A stretch of 54,529 nt of DNA from Candidatus Woesearchaeota archaeon (GTDB taxonomy: Archaea; Nanobdellota; Nanobdellia; Woesearchaeales; JACPBO01): the NCBI GenBank assembly GCA_016180285.1, contig JACPBO010000003.1, positions 1 through 54,529 on the forward strand, written 5' to 3'. Numbering within the stretch: position 1 is the stretch's first letter; each line of letters begins with the position of its first letter. The translations under genes and the position numbers were made by a program. Shown here piece by piece: positions 41,505 through 49,903 of this stretch. Under the pieces are notes generated by a model, which saw only the letters and a program-made list of their open reading frames with translations, did no database searches and had not been told where the DNA came from.

Positions 41505-41620
41505 TAATTAACTTTCGGCGGACTTGCAACTCTTCGGACGAAGTTTGACCACACTACATCTGGAAAAAGAGTTTAACAAGAATTTCATATGTTAAGTCCA
41601 ATCGCTGACTACGGGCGTCC

Positions 41621-42115
41621 CTAGAATAATTTTTCAATATCTTCTTTTACCCTCTCTAAGGTTTTTAATGCATCTGCCGGAGTAATAACTGGTGGAGAAG
41701 TCAAATGTGAAAAAGAGTTCCTTAATTCTCTTGAAATATCATAAATAAATTTATCTTCTTTTTTAATAATACCTTTCTCTGCTAATTTCATAACTACTTC
41801 TTTAAACGACACAAAAATTTTAGATTCTCTAAAAAGTTGATTATACTTATTTCGTAGAGCTGATTCTAAAGAAAGAAGAGCATAATGATTGGAAATTGTG
41901 AAAAAATAATAACGAAAATAGCCAAATAAATACAAATCTTTGGCTCCGTTAAAAACTCGTTTGACTTCTTCAGGGATTTTTGAACTTAAAACAATAGTAG
42001 ATATATGTTGTTGTAAATCTTCCAATTCTATACTTTCTGATTTACCTTCTTTATCAATTTTTACAAAAGCATCAAAAATTTTGTCTTTTTTAAGTATCTC
42101 GGACATCATGATCAT
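41621..42115 (-). CDS. HEPN-like RNase domain protein
   Basis: The 164-residue helical protein ends with RELRNSFSHL, in which Arg132 and His137 form the R-x4-H motif of HEPN ribonucleases. The flanking helices (ALLSLESALRNKYNQLF and SFKEVVMKLAEKGI) are typical of HEPN/DUF-type stress and toxin proteins. Its gene overlaps the upstream small membrane protein gene by four bases, so both come from one transcript. HEPN proteins often cut tRNA or other RNA and pair with a partner that controls them; here the partner would be the membrane protein. Confidence 0.68.
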   Translation of the reverse strand: MIMMSEILKKDKIFDAFVKIDKEGKSESIELEDLQQHISTIVLSSKIPEEVKRVFNGAKDLYLFGYFRYYFFTISNHYALLSLESALRNKYNQLFRESKIFVSFKEVVMKLAEKGIIKKEDKFIYDISRELRNSFSHLTSPPVITPADALKTLERVKEDIEKLF

Positions 42116-42345
42116 TTTTTCTTTTTAGACCATGATTCGATAGCGCCATTAATAAAGCATACCGTTCCTAACAAAAAGAAAATATATGGAAATGGGGCAA
42201 ATACTTGTTGCCTTATACATGAGATAGGTTCTTTTTCAAAATTATAACCACAATAAGTGTTCCATTGAAGGCCGATACCTGCAAGAATCATACCAAGAAT
42301 CATAAATGCTATTCCAAAGACAGACCATTGACTTGCTCTCATCAT
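42112..42345 (-). CDS. two-span small membrane protein upstream of HEPN gene
   Basis: The 77-residue protein has two hydrophobic segments, at about residues 9-27 and 49-67, separated by a loop with two Cys (TYCGYNF and SCIRQ), and a Lys-rich end. A TATA-like TATTTAAAG lies about 20-25 bases upstream, so the start at 42345 is supported. It overlaps the HEPN gene by ATGA. The unusual pairing of a small membrane protein and a HEPN RNase could be a membrane-sensing toxin module. That is inference; no family is recognised. Confidence 0.62.
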   Translation of the reverse strand: MMRASQWSVFGIAFMILGMILAGIGLQWNTYCGYNFEKEPISCIRQQVFAPFPYIFFLLGTVCFINGAIESWSKKKK

Positions 42346-42463
42346 AAATTAAACATATATTGAGCTTTAAATATATTTCTATTTTTGGGGCACCAAATTA
42401 TTTTTTTACTTAATAATAAACAACATACAAACTTTTATAAATCCCTTCTCTTTCTTATCGCCT

Positions 42464-43561
42464 ATGGCAGATGCAAAGCTGAAATTCAAGCTGAAGAAAG
42501 TAATAAAGGAATTAGATCAGTATAGAGGCAGGCATACAGAATTAGTCAGCGTCTATGTTCCGCAGGATTATGATCTCAACAAGATAATCCAGCATCTTGA
42601 CCAGGAAAAAGGCACTGCAACAAACATAAAGTCAACCTCTACAAGAAAGAATGTTATTGATGCATTGGAAAGAATGATCCAGCATTTAAGGCTTTTCAAA
42701 AGAACCCCGGAAAATGGGTTGGCTGTTTTTTCAGGCAATGTAGCTGAGAGGGAAGGCCAGAGCGACATAAAAGTATGGAGCTTGGAGCCGCCTGTTCCTC
42801 TAAAGATAAGAATCTACAGGTGCGACAAGGAATTTGTTTTAGACCCGTTAAGGGATATGCTTGAAATAAAAGAAGTGTATGGCCTTGTTGTTTTAGACAG
42901 AAGAGACAGCACAATCGCCATGCTGAAGGGAAAATCAATTATTCCGCTTATCAGAACTCATTCAACAGTGCCTGGAAAGTTCAAGGCCGGGGGACAGAGC
43001 GCAAAAAGATTCGAAAGCAACCGTGAATTGGCAGCAAAAGAATTCTACCATAAAGTTGCTGATTATATGAAAGACCAGTTCTTGACAAAAATAACTGAAT
43101 TGAAAGGCATCTTAGTAGGCGGCCCTGGCCCGACAAAATATGAATTAGTAGAGGGCGATTACATAACAGGCGATTTAAAGAAGAAAATAATTGCAATAAA
43201 AGATATCAGCTATACAGATGAATTCGGCCTGCAGGAATTGCTTGATAAATGCCAGGATATTCTTGCGCAGGAGGGCATTGCAGAGGAAAAGGCAGTAATG
43301 GCAAGATTCTTTGAACTGCTGGCCACAAAGCAGGGAATGACAGGCTATGGCAGGGAAGAAGTTACTAATGACCTGAAAATGGGCGCAGTTGATGTTCTGC
43401 TCCTGTCTGAGGATTGTGAAGATTCTGTTGTTGAGGAATTTGAAAAAGAGGCAGAGAAAGTAGGCACAAAAGTAATGATGATCTCAACTGAAACAAGAGA
43501 GGGTGTGCAGCTTAGAGACATAGGCAAGATAGCCGCTATACTGAGATATGAAGTGAGGTAA
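42464..43561 (+). CDS. prf1: peptide chain release factor aRF1
   Basis: The 365-residue factor recognises all three stop codons and triggers peptide release. It shows NIKS (residues 54-57), the YRCDKEF (YxCxxxF) motif and GGQ (176-178), so all key features of eRF1/aRF1 are present. It is shorter than the usual 400-415 residues; the missing part seems to be in the C-terminal domain that contacts aRF3/aIF-type partners. A TATA box (TTTATAA) lies about 25 bases before the ATG. The next gene starts after one base, so they are co-transcribed. Confidence 0.95.
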   Translation: MADAKLKFKLKKVIKELDQYRGRHTELVSVYVPQDYDLNKIIQHLDQEKGTATNIKSTSTRKNVIDALERMIQHLRLFKRTPENGLAVFSGNVAEREGQSDIKVWSLEPPVPLKIRIYRCDKEFVLDPLRDMLEIKEVYGLVVLDRRDSTIAMLKGKSIIPLIRTHSTVPGKFKAGGQSAKRFESNRELAAKEFYHKVADYMKDQFLTKITELKGILVGGPGPTKYELVEGDYITGDLKKKIIAIKDISYTDEFGLQELLDKCQDILAQEGIAEEKAVMARFFELLATKQGMTGYGREEVTNDLKMGAVDVLLLSEDCEDSVVEEFEKEAEKVGTKVMMISTETREGVQLRDIGKIAAILRYEVR

Positions 43562-43562
43562 A

Positions 43563-44225
43563 ATGGATCTCATTACGGAATCCTTCAAAAGGCTTTGTCC
43601 TGAAAAAGAGCCCGGCTTTAGCCCCTCATTAAAGTATTCAGGAAGGTTCAGCGGCTATAACGCAAATATAAGGTTCAATAAGCTTTCAAATAAGCTTGAA
43701 ATAAGCCTGAGCAAAAAATGGAAAAAAATTGATGATGAAATCCAGATCGGCCTGGTGCAGTCCCTGCTTCTTAAGATTTTCAAAGATAAAAAGAATACGG
43801 CAAATATCAATATGTACAATATTTTTATGAAACGGATCCACATAGCCATTCCAAAGGTTTATTCCGATCCTGCTCTTGATGAAAGCTTCAATAGAGTGAA
43901 TGAAAAATATTTTTTCAGCCTTATTGAAAAGCCGAATCTAAAATGGGGCTCTCACTCAAAAGCAAAGCTGGGCTGCTATGATTATGGCAGCGACACAATT
44001 ACAATAAGCAGGGTGTTTGAAAATAATATAGACCTTCTAGACTATATCATGTATCACGAAGCGCTGCACAAGAAGCACAAGTTTGAAAACAGGAATGGAA
44101 GGAATTATTCGCACACTAAAGATTTCAGGCTCAAAGAAACTGAGTTTGAGAATGCAAAAATAATTGAAAATAAAATCTCAAGATTAATAGCAAGAAGAAG
44201 GGTTTTTGACTTCATAGGATTTTAA
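43563..44225 (+). CDS. SprT/YgjP-like zinc metallopeptidase
   Basis: The 220-residue protein contains HEALH (His165, Glu166, His169) with a third ligand candidate in YSHTKDF (about residue 182). The upstream WGSHSKAKLGCYDYGSDTITISR strand matches the substrate-side motif of SprT-like and YgjP-type proteases. The N-terminal 110 residues have no catalytic signal. It lies one base after aRF1. Related proteins act on DNA-bound proteins (SprT type) or are of unknown function (YgjP). Its 3' end is copied in inverted orientation at 45822-45841. Confidence 0.8.
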   Translation: MDLITESFKRLCPEKEPGFSPSLKYSGRFSGYNANIRFNKLSNKLEISLSKKWKKIDDEIQIGLVQSLLLKIFKDKKNTANINMYNIFMKRIHIAIPKVYSDPALDESFNRVNEKYFFSLIEKPNLKWGSHSKAKLGCYDYGSDTITISRVFENNIDLLDYIMYHEALHKKHKFENRNGRNYSHTKDFRLKETEFENAKIIENKISRLIARRRVFDFIGF

Positions 44226-44236
44226 TGGGGAGAAAA
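44216..44236. repeat. inverted repeat, left arm (end of SprT-like gene)
   Basis: AGGATTTTAATGGGGAGAAA (plus one A) spans the stop codon of the SprT-like gene. Its reverse complement, with one T fewer, lies at 45822-45841. The arms enclose the TrmB module (1.6 kb). Confidence 0.7.
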
Positions 44237-44286
44237 CTTTAGAGATATATCTGCTGAAAGAACAAAAACTACGGATTAATCGATCA

Positions 44287-44388
44287 TTACTGATTCTCTC
44301 GAACTTTTGGAAATCCTTTATCTAACAACTTTCTTGTATTTGCTATGGCCTCGTTCACTTTTGTTTCCCCTAGCCCTGTTTCTTGCAT
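44287..44388 (-). CDS. short ORF overlapping the end of the coiled-coil protein gene
   Basis: A 33-residue ORF (MQETGLGETKVNEAIANTRK and LLDKGFPKVRENQ) overlaps the last 19 bases of the gene at 44370 in another frame. The peptide is protein-like in composition and helix-forming. It could be the true C-terminal part of that gene after a frameshift, or a separate small gene. No ribosome binding site is obvious. Confidence 0.3.
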   Translation of the reverse strand: MQETGLGETKVNEAIANTRKLLDKGFPKVRENQ

Positions 44389-44945
44389 TGTTGCTGTTTT
44401 CCAATATCATACTTTTCTAAAAGATAGAAGAGAGCTTCTCTTCCTCTCAATATATGAGGCTTTTTGCTAGATCTGATTTCATTGGCTTTTCGCGAGTAAT
44501 GCATAAACCGAAATAGAGCAGTTAAGGCCACTGGAATTCCAACCACAGTTAAGACAGAACAGAAATATACGTTTTTGCAAATTTTTTTTCTTTTGACATT
44601 CCTTGTATAATCCCTAAATGTTTCTTCGTCAACATCTTGCCAAAGTGAAACTGCATGCCCCCATTCCTTGTAATATAAGTCTGCATCCTCACCTAATTCT
44701 ACACCTATCTTCCTAGTTTTATCATAGAATAATCTATGGATATCCATATCTAAGGTACTTTTTATCGTTCCAACTAGTTCGAAGTTATCTTTGGTATAAT
44801 TATAAACAACTTCCTTCGCTTCTCTCTCTAAACCCTTGACAGTGTCATTTACTTCTCTTAATACTTCATTTTGTTCAGCAACTGTCCTGGAAAGATCATC
44901 TTTTCGCCCATACGCTTCTCTCAATCTTAATGTTAAATTTTCCAT
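44370..44945 (-). CDS. coiled-coil membrane protein of unknown function
   Basis: The 191-residue protein begins with a coiled coil (about residues 1-50, DLSRTVAEQNEVLREVNDTV), then a polar region. It has one hydrophobic segment near 127-146 (FCSVLTVVGIPVALTALF) and a basic tail. GAGGTAA lies about 10 bases before the ATG, and a GATTTATATAC box lies further upstream. It is divergent from the TrmB-type regulator and lies within the same inverted-repeat-bounded segment, so the regulator may control it. The very end may be frameshifted, since an overlapping open frame continues for 27 more codons. Confidence 0.6.
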   Translation of the reverse strand: MENLTLRLREAYGRKDDLSRTVAEQNEVLREVNDTVKGLEREAKEVVYNYTKDNFELVGTIKSTLDMDIHRLFYDKTRKIGVELGEDADLYYKEWGHAVSLWQDVDEETFRDYTRNVKRKKICKNVYFCSVLTVVGIPVALTALFRFMHYSRKANEIRSSKKPHILRGREALFYLLEKYDIGKQQQCKKQG

Positions 44946-45074
44946 TTTCTTTTACCTCATTCAATCTATGTTAGTTATTATGATGAAGTAGTAACTAAAA
45001 GTATATAAATCTTTGTTGTTTATTTTGAACTACAATAGAAAGATTTAAATAAATGCTCAAATATAAACAAAATA

Positions 45075-45818
45075 ATGAACAACGAAGTATTAAAAAACAT
45101 TGGGCTTTCTGATCATGAAATAAAGGTTTACCTTTCTCTTCTTAGATTAGGGAGCGTAACAGCAACAAAAGTAGCACAAGAAACAAACACTGATAGAGCC
45201 ACCACATATAGATTCTTGGACTCACTAATCACCAGAGGTTTAGTAAATTATGTTATCCTCAACAATGTTAAATACTTCAAAGCAGTTCATCCGAAAAAAA
45301 TAAGTGAAGATCTAAAAAATCTTAAAGAAAGTTATGATCAGGTTTTGCCAGAATTGGAATCATTACTGAAATTACCCAGAGAGGAAACAAAAGTAGAACT
45401 ATACAAGGGAAAAGAAGGTCTTAAAACCATCATGAAAGATATTCTTAGAGAAAAGAAATCTTATACTTTTATTGGTGAAGTTGAAAAATTTTTCACAGAA
45501 TTATCTCCCTACATCATACAATGGTTGAAACGTGTAGAAGAAGCAAAAATAAGAGGTAAACTTATTTGTATAGAGGGGACATCATTTAAAGTAGCAAAAA
45601 CAGAACAATATAAATTAATATCTAAAAAATTTATTTCAAGGGTTTCCACATGGACATATGGTTCTAAGACGGCCTTATTTATCTGGTCTAACCCTTTATT
45701 TGGAGTTTTGATTGATAATGAAGATGTTACTAAAAGCAATTCATTACTATTCGATTTTCTATGGGGTTTAGCAAAAAAACCTACAAAACAACATGAAAAT
45801 AAAACAAGATTGGAATAA
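45075..45818 (+). CDS. TrmB-family transcriptional regulator
   Basis: The 247-residue protein has the TrmB-type N-terminal winged helix (about residues 5-70: GLSDHEIKVYLSLLRLG and TDRATTYRFLDSLI). A coiled linker and a C-terminal sugar- or ligand-sensing-like domain follow (about 100-240, with VELYKGKEGLKTIMKDIL and ALFIWSNPLFGVLI). The family regulates sugar metabolism and transport in archaea by binding ligands. The natural target is the divergent coiled-coil membrane protein. The stop codon is four bases from the right arm of an inverted repeat. Confidence 0.85.
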   Translation: MNNEVLKNIGLSDHEIKVYLSLLRLGSVTATKVAQETNTDRATTYRFLDSLITRGLVNYVILNNVKYFKAVHPKKISEDLKNLKESYDQVLPELESLLKLPREETKVELYKGKEGLKTIMKDILREKKSYTFIGEVEKFFTELSPYIIQWLKRVEEAKIRGKLICIEGTSFKVAKTEQYKLISKKFISRVSTWTYGSKTALFIWSNPLFGVLIDNEDVTKSNSLLFDFLWGLAKKPTKQHENKTRLE

Positions 45819-45821
45819 ACA

Positions 45822-45841
45822 TTTTCTCCCCATTAAATCCT
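45822..45841. repeat. inverted repeat, right arm
   Basis: TTTTCTCCCCATTAAATCCT is the reverse complement of 44216-44236 with one T missing. It begins four bases after the TrmB stop. An inverted copy of the end of the SprT-like gene therefore marks the far edge of this accessory segment. Confidence 0.7.
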
Positions 45842-45859
45842 GATTTTTTGGAACTATGG

Positions 45860-45954
45860 TGCCTATTCTTTCTGCACGGTAAAAAACAACTTCTCGCTTA
45901 CTGACGTTCGCTCGACCTGTACATAAAGTGCAGGCAACATAACGGCGATAGGCA
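45860..45954. ncRNA. GC-richer structured intergenic element (possible RNA)
   Basis: In the gap between the convergent TrmB and glnA genes, TGCCTAT (45860-45866) pairs with ATAGGCA (45948-45954). Nested inside, CTGCAC (45872-45877) pairs with GTGCAG (45928-45933). The stretch is GC-richer than the flanks. The nested pairing suits a small structured RNA or shared 3' structure; no known family is recognised and the strand is undecided. Confidence 0.3.
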
Positions 45955-46005
45955 GAATATCTCGTGTTTTAAAATAACATCATTAAACAAAATAAAAAAA
46001 CAAAA

Positions 46006-47496
46006 TTAAATATCAAAATAAAGGTAAAACTCATAAGGATGCGGCCTTATTCTGATTGGGTCTATTTCCTTTTCCTTTTTATACTCAATCCATACATCTA
46101 TGACATCTTTTGTAAATACCCCTCCTTTCAAGAGAAACTCATGGTCTCTCTTTAATGCGGCAATCGACTCTGTTAAAGACCCCGGAACTGTGGGAACTTT
46201 AGCTGCATCTTCTGGCTCTAACTCGTAAGTATTTTTATCTAAGGGCTCGCCCGGGTCAATCTTATTCTGTATGCCATCCAGCCCGGCCATAAGCATCGCA
46301 GAAAATGCAAGATACGGGTTACAGCTGTTATCAGGCGGCCTGAACTCTATCCTTTTAGTCTTAGGATTTTCTGTGTAAACAGGAATGCGTATTGCAGCAG
46401 AGCGGTTTCTTTGCGAATATGCCATATTGACTGGAGCTTCATATCCGGGAACCAGCCTTTTGTAAGAGTTTGTAGTGGGCGCGCAGAATGCCATTAGCGC
46501 AGGCGCATGCTTTAATAGCCCTCCGATATAATATTTGGCGGTCTGGGAAATTAACGCGTAGCCGTCTGCATCAAAAAATATATTTTTGCCATCTTTCCAC
46601 AGGCTTTGATGCGTATGCATTCCAGATCCGTTATCGCCAAACAGCGGCTTGGGCATAAATGTTGCAACCATATTGTTTTTCTTGGCAATATTCTTTACTA
46701 TGTACTTGTACAGCAGGCATTTATCAGCCATCCTGACAAGGCTGTCAAACCTCATGTCAATCTCGCATTGCCCTGCAGTCGCAACTTCATGATGATGCAC
46801 TTCTATGCCGATGCCTGCTTTTATCATCGTCAGGATAATGCTGCTTCTCAAATCCTGCAGCGAATCATGCGGCGGGACTGGAAAATACCCTTCCTTGTAT
46901 CTGGGCTTATAGCCGAGATTCGGCTTTTCATCTTTGCCAGAATTCCATTCTCCTTCAACAGAGTCTATAAAATAATAGCTGGAATTTTCTGTCTGGTCAA
47001 ACTTTATGTCATTGAAGATGAAGAATTCCATTTCAGGCCCCCAGAAGCTTTGGTCAGCAATGCCTGTGCTTTTTAAATATTCCATAGCTTTTTTTGCAAT
47101 GTAGCGGGGATCGCGCGTATAGGGCTTTTTAGTTATCGGGTCATAGATATCGCAAATAATGCTTAAAGTCGGCACTTCGCATATTGGATCAACAAAAGCA
47201 GTTAAGGGGTCTAAATGCAGAATCATATCAGATTCCTGAATCTTCTGGAAGCCCCTGATGGAAGAGCCATCAAATCCAATCCCTTCAAACCAAATGGACT
47301 TGACAGGATCATCGATTTCTGCAAGCTCTGAAACAGGAATGGAAAAATGCTGCCATAAGCCAGGCAGGTCGTTAAATTTTAGGTCTATGATTTGAATGTT
47401 GTTGTCTTTAATAAGCTGCTCCACTCTCCGGATATCTTGCTCCTGAACTTCGCCATTCCACCGCGAAGAATTATTTAAAGATGCATTTTTTGGCAT
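46006..47496 (-). CDS. glnA: glutamine synthetase type I
   Basis: The 496-residue enzyme makes glutamine from glutamate, ammonia and ATP. Motifs seen include [10 protein letters not shown] (substrate), PEMEFFIF (metal Glu), the [16 protein letters not shown] metal and nucleotide region, [17 protein letters not shown], the NRSAAIRIP and [19 protein letters not shown] segments. The adenylylation-type loop KNTYELEP with Tyr424 is present, as in GSI-beta enzymes. It is the last gene of amtB-glnK-glnA, 14 bases after glnK with a GGTGA site. Confidence 0.96.
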   Translation of the reverse strand: MPKNASLNNSSRWNGEVQEQDIRRVEQLIKDNNIQIIDLKFNDLPGLWQHFSIPVSELAEIDDPVKSIWFEGIGFDGSSIRGFQKIQESDMILHLDPLTAFVDPICEVPTLSIICDIYDPITKKPYTRDPRYIAKKAMEYLKSTGIADQSFWGPEMEFFIFNDIKFDQTENSSYYFIDSVEGEWNSGKDEKPNLGYKPRYKEGYFPVPPHDSLQDLRSSIILTMIKAGIGIEVHHHEVATAGQCEIDMRFDSLVRMADKCLLYKYIVKNIAKKNNMVATFMPKPLFGDNGSGMHTHQSLWKDGKNIFFDADGYALISQTAKYYIGGLLKHAPALMAFCAPTTNSYKRLVPGYEAPVNMAYSQRNRSAAIRIPVYTENPKTKRIEFRPPDNSCNPYLAFSAMLMAGLDGIQNKIDPGEPLDKNTYELEPEDAAKVPTVPGSLTESIAALKRDHEFLLKGGVFTKDVIDVWIEYKKEKEIDPIRIRPHPYEFYLYFDI

Positions 47497-47510
47497 TTAG
47501 CTCACCATTT

Positions 47511-47897
47511 TCATTTTTGTAATTTATTAAGCTCTTCTGACTCGCCGCCAATTGCAGCAACGCCCCTCTCTCCAGTTCTTATCCTTATGCAGTCTTCAAG
47601 GTCCACTATAAAAATCTTTCCATCGCCAACCTTGCCTTCTTTGCCATTAGTTCTTGCTCCTTTTGTAATTGCTTTAACTGTTTTTTCAACATAGCTTTCA
47701 TTTACTGCGATAAGCAGCATAACTTTCCTGTGCAATTCCACTTCTTCAATAACTCCCCTATATTCCTCTATAAACCCCTTTTGCTGGCCGCAGCCCCTTA
47801 CGTCTATCACAGTCATCATATGGATTTTTTCCTTAAACAGCTCTTCTTTTACATCCCTTAGTTTTTCCGGCCTCACTATAGCGATTATTAATTTCAT
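47511..47897 (-). CDS. glnK: nitrogen regulatory PII protein GlnK
   Basis: The 128-residue PII protein has the first strand KLIIAIVRPEKL, the T loop (CGQQKGFIEEYRG, with Tyr46 near the modification site), the B loop TNGKEGKVGDGKIFI that binds ATP/ADP, and a C-loop RIRTGERG. Length and motifs are typical of GlnK. PII binds 2-oxoglutarate and nucleotides and plugs the AmtB pore when nitrogen is plentiful. It lies 11 bases after amtB, the universal amtB-glnK arrangement, and before glnA. Confidence 0.96.
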   Translation of the reverse strand: MKLIIAIVRPEKLRDVKEELFKEKIHMMTVIDVRGCGQQKGFIEEYRGVIEEVELHRKVMLLIAVNESYVEKTVKAITKGARTNGKEGKVGDGKIFIVDLEDCIRIRTGERGVAAIGGESEELNKLQK

Positions 47898-47908
47898 TTT
47901 TCACCACT

Positions 47909-49246
47909 CTAATCATTTGCAGCTGATATCGGGAAATCAGCATAGGCTTCTGCATTGTGCTCTGACAAGTCCAGGCCTTTAAGCTCGTCTTCTTTGCTTA
48001 CCCTTAATCCAATTATCATATCTATCAGCTTAAAAAACAAAAGCATGCTTCCTAAAACAAATACCGCTACACTAACCACTCCAACAAGCTGGCTAATAAG
48101 CTGGCCAAATCCGCCTCCAAAAAATAGCCCGTTAACTCCGCCAAATTCTTTTTGCGCAAACAAGCCAACTGCCAAAGTTCCCCATACTCCATTAACTGCA
48201 TGGCATGATACAGCGCCTACAGGGTCATCTACCTTAATTCTGTCAAAAAATGCTACTGCAAGAACATATAATATGCCTCCTATTGCCCCTATTATTATTG
48301 AGCTTGCTGGACTGACATTCGCAGTTCCGGCAGTTATCGCAACTAATCCGCCTAGTGTTGCCCCTAATGTTAATCCAACATCCGGCTTTTTATATTTTAT
48401 CCATGTAAAAATCATTGCGCTTACTGCAGCAGCGCATGCTGCCAAAGTAGTTGTAACTGCAATTGCTGCAATGCTCCAGTTATTTGCAGATAATGTTGAG
48501 CCTGGGTTAAAGCCATACCATCCAAACCACAAAAGGAAAACTCCTAAAGCTGCCAAAGTCATTGAATGCCCTTTTATTGGCTTGATTGTCTTGCCTATAT
48601 ATTTCCCTATTCTTGGGCCTAATATGATTGTTCCAGCCAAACCAGCATATCCTCCAACGCTATGCACAACTGTTGAGCCTGCAAAATCTATAAATGGCAT
48701 TGGCAGTTTGCTCAGCCAGCCGCCACCCCATATCCAATGGCCCACCAAAGGGTAGATTAGTGCTGTAATAAATACAGTATAAAATATATACCCAATAAAT
48801 TTAATCCTCTCGGCAACTGCCCCGCTCACTATTGTTGCTGCTGTTGCTGCAAAAACAACCTGGAACATCCAAAAGGCATACTGCCACATATCAGTTCCTC
48901 CAAAAAAGAAGTTGGTTTTGCCAAAAAATAAATTTCCAACTCCAAACATTAACCCAAAGCCAATAGCCCAGTATGCTAGCGCGCCACAGCAAAAATCCAA
49001 AAGGTTTTTCATCATTATATTACAGGCGTTCTTTGCCCTTGTAAAGCCAGTTTCAACCATTGCAAATCCTGCCTGCATCATAAACACCAAAAATGCAGCT
49101 ATCAAGACCCAAACAAAATCAATAGACTTTGCTGTCTTTTCCAATGTTATTTCTTGCGCAAAGGCGTATGAAGGCAGGAGAACAATAAAAAGAGAGCAGA
49201 TAATTGCGCCAATCAGTATTTTTACGGTTAATTTTTCTTTTATCAC
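47909..49246 (-). CDS. amtB: ammonium transporter
   Basis: The 445-residue protein has an N-terminal signal-like segment (MIKEKLTVKILIGAIICSLF) followed by the eleven-span Amt fold. Landmarks include AAFLVFMMQAGFAMVETGFTRAKN (first span), the FWMFQVVFAATAATIVSGA span, VHSVGGYAGLAGTIILGPR with a pore-lining His, and CHAVNGVWGTLAVG with the second pore His. The start is a GTG at 49244-49246 with AAAGGGG ahead. It is the first gene of the nitrogen operon and is preceded by a palindromic operator next to a TATA box. Confidence 0.96.
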   Translation of the reverse strand: MIKEKLTVKILIGAIICSLFIVLLPSYAFAQEITLEKTAKSIDFVWVLIAAFLVFMMQAGFAMVETGFTRAKNACNIMMKNLLDFCCGALAYWAIGFGLMFGVGNLFFGKTNFFFGGTDMWQYAFWMFQVVFAATAATIVSGAVAERIKFIGYIFYTVFITALIYPLVGHWIWGGGWLSKLPMPFIDFAGSTVVHSVGGYAGLAGTIILGPRIGKYIGKTIKPIKGHSMTLAALGVFLLWFGWYGFNPGSTLSANNWSIAAIAVTTTLAACAAAVSAMIFTWIKYKKPDVGLTLGATLGGLVAITAGTANVSPASSIIIGAIGGILYVLAVAFFDRIKVDDPVGAVSCHAVNGVWGTLAVGLFAQKEFGGVNGLFFGGGFGQLISQLVGVVSVAVFVLGSMLLFFKLIDMIIGLRVSKEDELKGLDLSEHNAEAYADFPISAAND

Positions 49247-49267
49247 ATCAATCCCCTTTTTGATGAA

Positions 49268-49349
49268 ATCTGAAAAATTTCAGATGTTTATATACTTTTT
49301 CATCAGATTATTAAACAAAAAGCTAAAAATATCAGAAAAATTTAAATAT
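49268..49349. promoter_or_regulatory. divergent promoter and operator between amtB and Lrp gene
   Basis: ATCTGAAA-AA-TTTCAGAT at 49268-49285 is a perfect palindrome lying between the amtB start and its minus-strand TATA box (GTATATAAAC, about 49286-49296). A similar half (ATCAGAAAAATTT) lies beside the TATA box AATTTAAATATAT (49337-49349) of the plus-strand Lrp-family gene. This layout suits repression of the nitrogen operon and autoregulation by that regulator. Confidence 0.6.
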
Positions 49350-49390
49350 ATGTTTAGTTATATCATAAAAAATAAACGAAAAATAAACAA

Positions 49391-49849
49391 ATGTCAAACT
49401 CAAAAATTGGGCTGGATAATGTAGATAAAGAGATAATAAACATCCTGATAACCGACCCCAGATTGTCATACCGGGAAATAGCAAAAGCCGTAAAAGTTTC
49501 AGCTGCTACTGCAATGAACAGGATAAGAAAACTGGAAAAAGAGAAAGTAATTAAACGGTATACAACAATACTGGATTATGATGAGATCGGCTTTGACGTT
49601 GAGGTTTTAATTGAAATAAGGATATCCAAGGGAAAATTATTTGAAGTCGAGAAAAAAATAGCCAGCCACCCCAATGTATTTGCCGTTTACGATATTACCG
49701 GGGATTTTGATGCCTCCATCTTGGCCAGATTCAAAAACAGGAAGGAAATGGACAGCTTTCTTAAAAAGATACAGACGTATGATTTTGTAGAGAGAACATT
49801 CACAAAATTCATTCTTCATACGATCATGGAAAAAGAAATCAGCCTGTAA
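49391..49849 (+). CDS. Lrp/AsnC-family transcriptional regulator
   Basis: The 152-residue protein has an N-terminal helix-turn-helix (LDNVDKEIINILITDPRLS, YREIAKAVKVSAATAMNRIRKL) and a RAM/AsnC ligand domain (about 70-150) with the V-F-A-V-YDITGDFDASILARFKN motif. Size is normal. Family members bind amino acids and act as octamers on AT-rich palindromes. It is divergent to amtB-glnK-glnA across a palindromic operator, so a nitrogen or amino acid response is the likely role. Confidence 0.92.
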   Translation: MSNSKIGLDNVDKEIINILITDPRLSYREIAKAVKVSAATAMNRIRKLEKEKVIKRYTTILDYDEIGFDVEVLIEIRISKGKLFEVEKKIASHPNVFAVYDITGDFDASILARFKNRKEMDSFLKKIQTYDFVERTFTKFILHTIMEKEISL

Positions 49850-49903
49850 TTTTATTTGTCAAAACAAAAATGTTTATAAACTACCTTGCTCACATTCAAA
49901 GCC

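Noticed and set aside
47955-48755. 266-residue open frame on the plus strand opposite amtB
   Set aside because: It is Pro- and Thr-rich and lacks a start signal. The amtB product on the other strand is fully recognised, so this is an antisense shadow.
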